A DNA stretch of 64,000 nt from Glandiceps talaboti (GCF_964340395.1 NC_135555.1:24171725-24235724), one strand, 5' to 3'. Counted from the first letter of the stretch, positions 53,201 through 62,145 are shown. Numbers and translations: made by a program. Notes: generated by a model not told the origin, from the letters alone.

Positions 53201-54144
53201 AGGTTGTATTTAAGGTGATATGATTGGATGCTGACTGTGAATGTTAAACAGGTTGTATTTAAGGTGATATGATTGGATGCTGACTGTGAATGTTAAACAG
53301 GTTGTATTTAAGGTGATATGATTGGATGCTGACTGTGAATGTTCATGTTCTCTGTTACAGTGTTAGTTGGGCAGTAAGTGTGGGTTAAAGCTCTTCTGAC
53401 CATTAAGTGTTTCCCCCCCAATATTCACATCTATGATAATAAGTCTTAAATAACACTTGGTCAGCAGTGATAAATGCTGCTCTGCTTTTGGCACTATTAC
53501 TAACTCCCTGACAGAATACTAGATGGTTTTAACTTTATATTGATGTTCAATGATAATAAATGGCAAAACTTTATCAGTTTTGATTATTAGTACACAGTTT
53601 CTAGATGTAGTGAATTAAAACATGTTCTTCAAACTCCGTACAATAATTCCTCATAGTATGTAAAGAAAGCATAATCCTTATGGATTACTGGGGTACACAA
53701 AATATAGGTAGATATCGTCATCTGTTGTAAGCCCCACTGTTTGATGACATTTATGCATACATTGACATTTGAAATAGGTTGTTCTTTAAATTGAGAAATG
53801 AAGCTATTATGTATAAGTGTTTTGTACTTCTTAATACAACAACACATCATATATAGGGGAGGGGGATGATAAAGAGAAGAAAGTATGAATCACATCTTGT
53901 GTTAATGTCTTCAAGTTGTCATGGTCTTTTCTGTCAAATTTCTCTGATAATGACAATCTACAATTTGATTCAATTTTTGTGTCTTTTTTAGGACCACATA
54001 AATTTCACTATTGGAAGACAGTCTTTTAATTTAAAACAATTAGACAATGCAACTGCAGCATTTAAACATCTGTTAACCAATGACAGCAGACAGACACCAC
54101 CACAGCAGGCAGCCTTCCTTAGGGAGTATCTCTTTGTCTTCAAG
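37504..54144 (+). CDS. TRAPPC8: TRAPPC8 (Trs85 homologue), 5' half: exons 1-14
   Basis: TRAPPC8 is a specific subunit of the TRAPP III tethering complex, which activates Rab1 in ER-Golgi traffic and autophagy. Exons: 37504-37660, 40335-40538, 41823-41915, 43010-43184, 44031-44202, 44422-44656, 46593-47011, 47630-47742, 48552-48702, 48983-49083, 49878-49983, 50696-50827, 52818-52889, 53992-54144. All junctions are GT-AG and phases agree, giving 761 residues with no stop. The protein starts MAQCAQSAQEFIQNAFGPMV, like vertebrate TRAPPC8, so I chose 37504. Strong blocks include STPWFEAYRD, SRKGIPRSFFSATKKWFGG and AAHCFINMKVPMVRKYAFHM. Exon 14 ends LREYLFVFK, near the middle of the ~1435-residue human protein. 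No later exon is found before the next gene at 59127, so the C-terminal half is missing. The residue 280-400 linker is poorly conserved and Ser/Pro/Thr-rich. Confidence 0.93.
38705..39255. mobile_element. TIR element A in TRAPPC8 intron 1
   Basis: Both ends are built from AACTCGTCCCA-type units in inverted orientation. The left ~110 bp has CAACTCGTCCCAAAACGAAC and five more TCCCA units. The right ~110 bp is the reverse, with GGGACGAGTTAGTTTGGGAC. The 8-mer TTATCAAT occurs just outside each end (38697-38704 and 39256-39263), a candidate target-site duplication of the size made by hAT-like and several other superfamilies. The 330-bp centre has a 60-codon frame with no known domain. It is probably a non-autonomous DNA transposon. 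Confidence 0.65.
39512..39811. mobile_element. TIR element B in TRAPPC8 intron 1
   Basis: A 300-bp element whose left end TGTTTTGGCACCTGACTGTT and right end (reverse complement TGTTTTGGCACCTGACTGTT) form inverted repeats of about 40 bp with a few mismatches. Internal copies of CTAGAC(A/G)TTTC(A/G)GC make the subterminal regions repetitive, the same design as element A 250 bp away but with an unrelated sequence. No clear target duplication and no ORF. Confidence 0.7.
40765..41022. repeat. ~54-bp minisatellite in TRAPPC8 intron 2
   Basis: Five diverged units containing TCTCTTTCTCCCTAGGGGGT then ATTTGTTTGTACACAACTAA and GTACAAGTTGG. Each unit has a pyrimidine tract plus TAG resembling a 3' splice site, about 800 bp before the true exon 3 acceptor. 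Confidence 0.85.
42098..42832. repeat. 36-bp minisatellite in TRAPPC8 intron 3
   Basis: About 20 units of AGTCACTTATGTAGTGACTG then TAATGGAAATAACTGC. The period is a multiple of three, so a 252-codon frame of TYVVTVMEITAV repeats stays open. It lies wholly inside the intron between exons ending 41915 and starting 43010, and I do not consider it a gene. Each unit holds a GTCAC...GTGAC inverted pair. Confidence 0.95.
43806..43953. repeat. (CA)n microsatellite in TRAPPC8 intron 4
   Basis: About 145 bp of CA with ATAC and GCAC interruptions, ending about 80 bp before exon 5. Confidence 0.97.
44221..44252. repeat. Poly-G tract in TRAPPC8 intron 5
   Basis: Thirty-two consecutive G residues starting 18 bases after the exon 5 donor. 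The transcript carries the G strand, so a stable G-quadruplex beside a splice site is possible. Length calls in such tracts are unreliable. Confidence 0.9.
45934..46527. repeat. 68-bp minisatellite in TRAPPC8 intron 6
   Basis: Between eight and nine units of GTAGCAATACATGTAGGCCT then TGCAGTAATAAGGGTCTATT and CAAAGGAGTGTGCCTTGTAT. Variants (GGGCC for GTGCC, TTGTAG for TTGCAG) are grouped, as after block expansion. The array ends about 65 bp before exon 7. Confidence 0.95.
46775..46827 (+). repeat. Coding poly-serine microsatellite in TRAPPC8 exon 7
   Basis: (TCA/TCG)n inside the coding frame gives eleven serines followed by TSSST. It lies in the non-conserved linker before the conserved LRIFIHEFTVRGLL block. 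Its length should vary between individuals. Confidence 0.9.
47300..47620. repeat. Dispersed repeat R2, copy 1 (TRAPPC8 intron 7)
   Basis: Begins TTTATTAGCCCCCAGCAGGC and continues GGGGCTATAGGAATGACCAT. It shares several blocks with 49088-49340 (ATAGGAATG, CAGCCAT(A/T)TCTCA, AAAATA(T/C)ACATTTTGC). The ends were not resolved and no coding capacity is seen. Confidence 0.5.
47775..48065. mobile_element. Dispersed repeat R1, copy 2 (TRAPPC8 intron 8)
   Basis: Diverged second copy of the 29945-30260 family in the same orientation. It starts ATTATTCCCCAATATTTTGC and ends with GACCAGAGTATATCTATTCC and a TATAAT. It lacks the internal inverted end seen in copy 1. Confidence 0.6.
49088..49345. repeat. 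Dispersed repeat R2, copy 2 (TRAPPC8 intron 10)
   Basis: Related block by block to 47300-47620, with a (ATGT)/(GCATGCAT) expansion in place of the CCATCCATG part. Confidence 0.45.
49440..49682 (-). mobile_element. tRNA-derived SINE (TRAPPC8 intron 10)
   Basis: On the minus strand this begins with a tRNA-like head: A box TGGTTAGAGTGGTC (49633-49646) and B box GGTTCGAGCCC (49600-49610) at normal tRNA spacing. A tRNA-unrelated body follows, with CTTGGCCAGGATTTGAACCA and GTATAATTGGGGACCTGGTA. It is inserted opposite to TRAPPC8. The head is too diverged in its stems to be a tRNA gene. Confidence 0.75.
50660..50695 (+). other. Tandem alternative acceptor extension of TRAPPC8 exon 12
   Basis: Two copies of TTACAGGATTCTGA lie 36 bases apart, each providing an acceptor directly followed by the same GATTCTGA. 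The downstream one (exon from 50696) gives the conserved DSDLRSA protein. Use of the upstream one (exon from 50660) adds 12 residues, DSDFLLTLHILQ, in frame and without a stop. It could be a real alternative isoform or a harmless partial duplication. Confidence 0.45.
50950..52573. repeat. 59-bp minisatellite in TRAPPC8 intron 12
   Basis: About 27 units of GTAATGTGTACATTTCATGA then TATCAGACACACTGTGATTA and CCGAGTTCCAATGAACACT. Recurrent variants (AATGAACACT/AATAAACACT, GATTACCGAG/AATTACTGAG) occur in ordered groups. The unit contains TCATGATATCA, a near-palindrome. Confidence 0.95.
52872..53345. repeat. 49-bp minisatellite derived from the exon 13 / intron 13 junction
   Basis: The array starts at the end of exon 13. 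Exon 13 ends GACTGGACACTGGCTGAG with donor GTATGT. The next unit reads GATTGGAAGCTGGCTGAG with GTATGC, and later units read GATTGGATGCTGGCTGTGAA then TGTTAAACAGGTTGTATTTA and AGGTGATAT. There are about eight units. The second therefore keeps a donor consensus; later ones have lost it. Confidence 0.85.
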
Positions 54145-54789
54145 GTGAGTACATACCAAATATTAATGCAAAGGAATTCAGTTAGGTGACAGACAGAAAC
54201 AGACAGACAGACAGACATACACACACATACACATGTACACATGGAAGCATACATACTCATGCACACACATACAAAATTATTACAAACACTGGTTTGTTCT
54301 TTCTCTTTTTAGTCTCCAATGGGTAAAGGCGTGGGATGGGGGGGGGGGGGTGTACACTACAATGTACATTGTTGGGTCACTTCATTCATATTACTGGATG
54401 TACTAAATATAACATGCATGTATATCTCATGGCGTGTTCAAATAAGTAGAATCAAATTGACAGCAGTGGGGTTTTTTTTGAGTCATGGTGATCTTAATAT
54501 TTTTCTTTTTGTGTACACAATGCAAATGTGAATAATAGCCATGGCAGGGCGACTAACTAGAAAGTCCAGTTGGCTAATCAAATGATTGACTGTAGCTCAG
54601 TAGAGTAATTAAGAACAGGATACATACACATGAAAAGGACAAATTTAATGATAAAGTGTTAAAAGTCTAAAATGCAAATAAAAATGTGATAGTCAAGGCT
54701 CTATAAGTTAAGAATCTAAACCTGGTTCACTTGTACTTTGGGGCTTTCAGACATAGCAGGTACATACGTTGATATACACAATGTAAGCC
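54145..54789. other. Intron or broken end after TRAPPC8 exon 14
   Basis: Begins with a good donor (GTGAGT). Contains a CAGA/CACA run (about 54195-54240) and a G-run near 54338. No continuation of the TRAPPC8 protein was found in any plus frame, here or up to 59126. Confidence 0.5.
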
Positions 54790-54930
54790 AGGTTGACAAT
54801 CATGTCTATAGAGTAATGACAGTATTGGTTTGAAGACCTGACTCACAATCACTACATTGCTGGTTCGATCCTCACTGCCTTCATTTATTTCTGATTTGCT
54901 GAAGTAAAATACAAGATTTGAACCATGACT
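54790..54930 (+). mobile_element. Second tRNA-like SINE, 3' end continuous with a minisatellite
   Basis: B box GGTTCGATCCT at 54862-54872 and body text TTCTGATTTGCTGAAGTAAA then AGATTTGAACCATGAC correspond to the SINE at 49440-49682. The A box is degenerate. Its last bases (GAACCATGACTTGTGTCCAA) run directly into the first unit of the following 26-bp array. Confidence 0.5.
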
Positions 54931-56118
54931 TGTGTCCAAATCATTACAACCATGATTGTGTCTGAATCATTCCAACCATGACTGTGTCTGAATCATTCCA
55001 ACCATGACTGTGTCCAATCATTCCAACCATGACTGTGTCTGAATCATTCCAACCATGACTGTGTCCAAATCATTCCAACCATGACTGTGTCTGAATCATT
55101 CCAACCATGACTGTGTCTGAATCATTCCAACCATGACTGTGTCCGAATCATTCCAAGCATGACTGTGTCCGAATCATTCCAACCATGACTGTGTCTGAAT
55201 CATTCCAACCATGACTGTGTCCAATCATTCCAACCATGACTGTGTCTGAATCATTCCAACCATGACTGTGTCCAATCATTCCAACCGTGACTGTGTTCGA
55301 ATCATTCCAACCATGATTGTGTCTGAATCATTCCAACCATGACTGTGTCTGAATCATTCCAACCATGACTGTGTTCGAATCATTCCAACCATGACTGTGT
55401 CTGAATCATTCCAACCATGACTGTGTCTGAATCATTCCAACCATGACTGTGTTCGAATCATTCCAACCATGACTGTGTCTGAATCATTCCAACCATGACT
55501 GTGTCCAATCATTCCAACCATGACTGTGTCTGAATCATTCCAACCATGACTGTGTCCGAATCATTCCAACCATGACTGTGTCCGAATCATTCCAACCATG
55601 ACAGTGTCCAAATCATTACAACCATGATTGTGTCTGAATCATTCCAACCATGACTGTGTTCGAATCATTCCAACCATGACTGTGTCCAATCATTCCAACC
55701 ATGACTGTGTCCAATCATTCCAACCATGACTGTGTCTGAATCATTCCAACCATGACTGTGTCCAATCATTCCAACCATGAGTGTGTCTGAATCATTCCAA
55801 CCATGACTGTGTCCGAATCATTCCAACCATGACAGTGTCCAAATCATTCCAACCATGACTGTGTCCGAATCATTCCAACCATGACTGTGTCCGAATCATT
55901 CCAACCATGACAGTGTCTGAATCATTCCAACCATGACTGTGTTCGAATCATTCCAACCATGACTGTGTCCAAATCATTCCAACCATGACTGTGTCTGAAT
56001 CATTCCAACCATGACTGTGTCCAATCATTCCAACCATGACTGTGTCTGAATCATTCCAACCATGACTGTGTCTGAATCATTCCAACCATGACTGTGTCTG
56101 AATCATTCCAACCATGGA
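54915..56118. repeat. 26-bp minisatellite beyond TRAPPC8 exon 14
   Basis: About 46 units of CCAACCATGACTGTGTCTGA plus ATCATT, with 25-bp variants (GTGTCCAATCATT). The first unit overlaps the 3' part of the SINE. The array ends at CCAACCATGGAGG (about 56118). Confidence 0.95.
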
Positions 56119-59020
56119 GGTATGTATGACCCCTTCAACTGGGTGAATGCGACTACAACAGAGACTCTCATTTTGAAGTAAACACTGAGTGCGACCGTTT
56201 TTGCGAATGTTTTTGAGACTCTCAGAGGGGTTGTAAACAGTGAATGAGAGTGAATCTGAGACCGTATTTGGGACTCTCAACGTGCCCATAAACAGTAAAT
56301 GCGAATCAATCTGAGACCATCCAGCTACTACGTACCGTATGACTTTATCATTCACATCTAACTGTATAAAGATCACAGTGAGTAACTGTTGAAATTTCGC
56401 CATGATGAATATCTACGCAACAATATACACATACATGCGTCGGCAATCATGGTCACAAATCATGGAGTTATAACTTGAAGTAAAGTCAAATGAGCCACCC
56501 AGCCTCATGGCGAGTGTGTTCACAGAGTCATTTTGAATTTATATGAATATAGACGAAGTGACGAGTGGCGTACGGTGTCACGTGGCATGGATGGGTGTGG
56601 TAACGTATGATCTTCCGACGCACGGTCGATGATCGTAATTTGATACCTACGATCTAGTATTGGTAGTAATATGAATATTCCAACTTTATAATCTCAACTA
56701 TACGTCTTTATGTGAAAGGTCTGCATTGTATAATGTGGCCATTAGTGGATTCTCGTGTATTATGTCGGACATTTCCTACATCAACATTAATTACGAACCC
56801 CACATTTTAAAAAACCGACAAAAGTAGCGACGCACCGACAAATTCGAATACTGAATCGTGTACGCCTAGTAGTACGGCGAGAACACGCTGAAATATGGTC
56901 CTGCTTTACAGACGGTGTAAATTGGGACTCGATTCTCAGGCAGACACTGTCCCCTTTCTACCTTGACAGAATCGAGTCAGCTCCGTCTGCAAGTGAAAAT
57001 ATAAACGTGCTCTTGGCGCATAGGGGATGTGTAATGTTAGTTAGATTGTTGTTTTCCTTGTCTAGCTACGGTCTAAATATGAGAACGCTTTGACTTGAAT
57101 ACATTTCCTCAACCTTTACGGAAAGAAGACGATGGGGGCATTGTATGGAGTACATATTGATACATTTTTAATTATAGCGCCTTACGAAAAAAGCCATCTA
57201 AACAAGAATGCAGAATGTTTTGGAGTAGTACCCCTCCCCCCTTATGTCGCGGTGTGCACGTCTAACCTCGACGTGTCAAATTTACGTTACCTTTACAAGT
57301 TTTATTGACAAAGTAATTTTTAGAAAGTTGATGAAAGCGCTGTCTGCCAGTAGGACTAAACACAATCTGATCTAAATACGACTCGGATTTCACCATCACA
57401 TACACAAGTCAAATGGCATGATAACACGCGTAGCATCCACTTTAAATGTAAAAATATTATCTGTGGGCTTACTATAAGGTATTGAAAAAATCACATAGTC
57501 GGTTCAGTTCTGTTTTATTTCATCTTCAAATTTGGAATTCAAGTTTGATTTTTGACATATTGGTGGGGATTTCGCTGATTCTCCAACAACGGCGACGGCA
57601 ACAACGCACGAGGACAAGTTGTGAGCCCGTACATCCGGCTCAGCGAGTGCACTATAGTCCCGGGGTGTTGACATCGTCAGCGAGTGCACTATAGTCCCGG
57701 GGTGTTGACATCGTCAGCGAGTGCACTATAGTCCCGGGGTGTTGACATCGTCAGCGAGTGCACTATAGTCCCGGGGTGTCGATGCAATTTTACAGGAAAG
57801 ATATAAACGGTGATTAATTCTAATACGGAGACCAGGATATGTTCAGATTTCTCTGCAAAATTGTTATTGTTACTTAGAAGTTACACTTTGCTAATACAAC
57901 AAACTGCATCTCACAAAGCCAATGTTAGTAAATATATTATGTTTCAAAATAGCCATACAAGTTGACAGATACACTCAACTGGGATAGTTCTGGTACACAA
58001 TATAAGCATATAAAGACGATCTAAGAATATGACTGAAAAATCCTCGGTATAAAGGAGCTCCCTGTAAATTTGTCGTCGACCCCTCTCAAGCGCGGAATAC
58101 ATATTGAACTTGAATGATTGACAACCACTACGCTTGTGATTTGCATATGTTACAGTAGAAGATTACGTTTATCGGTTTATTACCGCTGTGTACCAACAAG
58201 CAGCAGCCGATCATTGACCAGTTTCACACCCGTTATACCGTCAAAGCCAACCTTTTTCGCATCGTTTGTATATAAAGATAGGCCAATAAATGTTTGACAA
58301 CGCGGTGCAAATCACCTTTCGTCGCTATCGATGTACCGCGCTTTGTTTAGAACATCAAAGTCTGCCTTCATTTCACATTGTCAATGTGCGGCTATCCGTG
58401 GAAATTGAAGCTGGCCTTTCTTACTATGATTATGAAATGGAATGAATGTAAACAACTTTAAATATACACGTCTTTGATTAAAATTGAAAACGTAGCGATA
58501 TTTTTCCTTATGTTGTAAATGACATCTTGAATTTGACCATGTGAGATCGAGAATTGTTGATACGCAAATACGTCACTCTAATAGATGGAACGACGTCTAC
58601 TGTCCTTGTTTCACGTTTGTTTAATTTAAATCTTGTCAAATCGGGGTTATACTTCTATGATTCTAGTAATTTCGGATGAGCATGGTGACTAAAATACTAG
58701 TAAAAGTGACTGTGGGATGAGTACGTCAGTTTGTCGTACGTTGCGTCCAAAAACAGTCAATGACCTTCTTTGTCGGTTACATGTAATGGGTTTACAAAAA
58801 CGCCGCCCCGCTAATTGTCGAACAACAGGTTTCTAATTTGCTTGTGTCTTTGTTATCACGGTGTGTTGTCCGTGTAACACCATACCGCTCGTGCGACTAC
58901 ATTGAATGAAGTGCACAATAGAAGGTGTCAATTTGATTTTTTGCCCTGACAAAATTTGCTTCTCAAGATACCGCTTTGTAACTATATGTGTGAAATTGAA
59001 ATAAATATGAATGGCTTAAG
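56119..59020. other. Intergenic / upstream region of the NRF1-like gene
   Basis: No exon recognised. 56150-56320 is a degenerate repeat of GAGACTCTCA plus GTAAACAGTGAATG-type text; a 108-codon minus frame over it is unsupported. 56909-56936 and 56968-56989 form an interrupted inverted repeat (core GACTCGATTCT/AGAATCGAGTC). CpG content is higher than in the rest of the window. Confidence 0.4.
57637..57780. repeat. 37-bp GC-rich tandem repeat
   Basis: Nearly four units of TCAGCGAGTGCACTATAGTC then CCGGGGTGTTGACATCG, almost identical. They lie about 1.4 kb upstream of the NRF1-like start codon, in an otherwise AT-rich window. Each unit carries GTGCAC and CCCGGG palindromes. Confidence 0.9.
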
Positions 59021-59026
59021 CTTTTC

Positions 59027-59033
59027 TATAAAA
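59027..59033 (+). promoter_or_regulatory. Candidate TATA box of the NRF1-like gene
   Basis: TATAAAA in CTTTTCTATAAAATCTGACG lies 94 bases upstream of the ATG at 59127. This would put the start site near 59060 and give a short leader without an earlier ATG. Confidence 0.4.
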
Positions 59034-59126
59034 TCTGACGAGAATTTTGGATTTCTCAGTTCAACACGGTACATCCTTCCAGCAACACGTATCAACCACT
59101 ACCGGTACTGCTAGTATTCTAATGTC

Positions 59127-59966
59127 ATGGCAATTGAACTAAACAAGAGTGAGCTGCAAAGCTGGCAAGTTATCCAGCGTCAGATTGACATGTTTGTAAA
59201 AAAGACAAATTTTGAAGTCGTCGTCCTCTCAACATTTCAAAGCAAATTCTCTACACGAAGAAATCATCTCATCCACGGTACTGATCGCTTACGAGCCACT
59301 GTCAAAGAAAACATCTCTACATTAGTATCATCACATCCAGAGTCATCTTCCAGTAACGGCAACACTACACAAACTATGCAAGCTGGTCTCCTAGATATCA
59401 GAGAGTTGCCAAATCGTAAACTGTCAGAAATGCGGTTTCTTGGCCTACGGAAACTCGTTCCCCTGTTGGTGAATAATAGTTTACCAGATGACAGGCGTCA
59501 GCCTGGGTGGGGAACTGATGACCGTAGGCCGGTGTGGTGGCCGCATGATGTCCCATTTGTAAACCCCAGCCGTCCCCCGAAATTAACTGGCAACGAGTCC
59601 TGGAAAGAAATGTTGCGACGTGCAGCAATGTGTTGTTACAAGCACTATGGTGCAGTGCATTTAACTGGTGAGTTCAACTTCTTATCCACTTCCCTTTTAA
59701 TTTGTAATTTTAACTTGGACAACAATACTGGCTATAGTCTAAGGAATATGTAGATCCATCTCGATGAAATTCACAATCTTCCGAAAACTTTTAAACCCCT
59801 TTATACTAGCACTTTACCAAATGTCAATGTTTATCAAGATCTATGAATGACTATGCAATCTAACATGCCAGTGTAATTGATTTTAAAGGATTGGATCCAC
59901 AGATTGCTCAGTTAAAATACTATATATAGAGTACACTTTATATAGTATTTACTTGTATATATATTC

Positions 59967-59997
<31 letters not shown>

Positions 59998-62085
59998 TGT
60001 ATGTATGTATGTATGTATGTGTGTGTGTGTGTGTATATATCTGTATATGTATACAGAAAAACTTGTCTAAACCAAACAAATTTTAATTGTGTCTATTTGC
60101 GAGTGACTGAGATCCATGTTTAGAATAGACAGTGTTCCAGTTTAGATGGTTCAGCTTAAGCACAGTACAAAGCATGGGGTTTGTATGGTAGGCTCAGTAT
60201 TGCCAACAAATTCAAACAAAATTACTGTTAGGTCCATTCTTTTATTCTTACAGTGTAGGTTTGTAACCCAGCCACCAGTCAATTGTGGTCACCCTGGAAT
60301 GCCTGTTTTTACCATGATTTTTTTTTAATTCCATCTAATTTTGTCACTTTTAAATTTTTTTTAAAAATCACCAGTTATCTTCTCTTCTATTACTAATTTC
60401 AATTTACTAATGTTACTTTTCCTTTTAGGTGATGTCGAAGAATTGTCACAATTAGAAGATCTAGGTGAGTTGTTATTAGCAATCACACCAATACTTGGCA
60501 TGTTTACTGCATTGCTGAGATACATTGTTAGATGGTAGTGCCTTCCAGCCCTTCTCAAAGGGTTAGTATATACAACCTGGTAACAATATATCTCAACAGT
60601 GGAATAAACATGCTAACAAATATTAAATTTGAGTAGCTTTACTGCTGATTCCTTTATTTATGCTGGATAATTGTCATTCTTGTCAATTTTTTTTACCACC
60701 GCATATTGCCACATGTCTGTTCATTCACTTATTCTTGTACTTTATATACTTTGCAGGCAATGTTACCAGTAACACTCCATCACAAGATCCACCAGTTATC
60801 CCAGCTCCCAATCCACCGACCCAACTTGTAAATGCCACTAATATAGGTGAGTAATGTCTCTATCAACACATCAATTGAGCCAACACAAACTAATTTATAA
60901 TATCAATATTTTATTAACAATACCAAGTTCTAATTGGATCAAGGAAAACAGCTCCATTTGTCAGTTTCAATAGAAAAATATACACAATCGGTGATTCATC
61001 TAATACAGATCTGAAATCAGTTGCCTCTTTTCTTTCAACAGATATAGATGACTTGCTACTAGGTATCGGGAATGGTACATACACTATCACAGGCAATGAT
61101 ACAGGTAAGTTAACACTATTCACAATAATTCAGTAAAAATGTATACTAAGTTTGCAAGTATTGCACGATTGGATACAAACTAATCAAAGTGAGCCATACA
61201 TTGTACAATTATGTCATTGTTCATTTATTGTGTCAAAATATTTTGCCTGTATACCTAAAACTTCTTTTGTCATTGCTTTGTTTTAGATGACTTAGAACGC
61301 CCACTAGATGACTGTCCCAGTATATGTCAGCCCTTTCCTACAATTAATGAAGATGATCTTGGTAAGTATAAAGATTGTTCCTTATTGCACACTCAAATTA
61401 ATAGCCCCATTTGTTTGAAAAGTATATTGTCAACATTGTAGAAGTCCACTGTCTCATTTTGAAACATTTCTTACATTTTTGGTATTGTACATACAAAAGT
61501 ACTTGTATACAGTAAACATTGTAGAAGTCCACTCTCGTTTTTTAAACATTTTCCTACATTTTTGGTATTGGTAATATCCAGACCCATCATAATCAATTCA
61601 TATAAATGGCAAAAATATATCATGTGACAATAGCAATTTCTTTTCAAATTTACAGTAACACTAACTCAAACCAGCAGTACACCAAATGTTTCCGAAATTG
61701 AGCCGGCATCACTCTCCATGTCAGTGATTGCAGTAAGCAATGAACAGAGGACAAGGAAGAATACAAGAGCACAGAACAAACCAGATGAAAATGGTAGGTT
61801 TACATTTCACATATCAAAATTAGTACAGTTGTAAGCTTGGCCTGATATTGAATAACTTGTAGTGAAACATTAATCTGATGAAGTATAAAGATTTGGATAA
61901 TCACTGAATATTGTCACATAATACTCAAATATCTATACACAGTTATTACGGTACTATTTGTATTCTATGAATAATTAATTGTTGAAACCATTTTTCAGTT
62001 TAAAATAATGTTAATTTAACATTGTTTTACAGAACCAAGACGATCCAAGCGACCAAGGAAGAACAACCCAAGATTTTCATCATAA
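59127..62085 (+). CDS. NRF1-like (erect wing/P3A2 family) DNA-binding protein, complete
   Basis: Exons 59127-59667, 60429-60464, 60757-60846, 61042-61104, 61287-61361, 61656-61793 and 62033-62085 splice to 331 residues plus stop. All introns are phase 1 with GT-AG ends. Exon 1 (180 residues) matches the NRF1 DNA-binding/dimerisation domain: VVVLSTFQSKF aligns with NRF1 IVLCISPSKPN. QPGWGTDDRRPVWWPHDVPF then SWKEMLRRAAMCCYKHYG aligns with PGWG..CKPIWWPEDIPW and SWTQALRTIVKNCYKQHG. NRF1 binds GCGCATGCGC and controls respiratory and housekeeping genes; binding by this protein is inference. The basic stretch that precedes the domain in NRF1 is absent. Instead, an acidic Asp/Asn/Thr-rich linker (residues ~181-315) leads to a basic tail, RRSKRPRKNNPRF. 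It is shorter than NRF1 (~500) and diverged, so a paralogue rather than the orthologue. Confidence 0.8.
59967..60034. repeat. (GTAT)n/(GT)n microsatellite in NRF1-like intron 1
   Basis: About 13 ATGT tetramers followed by a short GT run, in the first intron. Confidence 0.95.
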
Positions 62086-62145
62086 TTCATGATAATGATA
62101 TGTATTTTGTTTCATTTCTGACACTTTTCATATGTACATTAAGTT

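Noticed and set aside
54304-54531. Possible TRAPPC8 exon 15 after TTTTTAG at about 54313
   Set aside because: The downstream frame (SPMGKGVGW, then a glycine run) bears no resemblance to the TRAPPC8 sequence expected after LREYLFVFK.
56077-56403. 108-codon minus frame as a TRAPPC8-linked or separate gene
   Set aside because: It overlaps the end of the 26-bp array and a degenerate GAGACTCTCA repeat, and has no family match.
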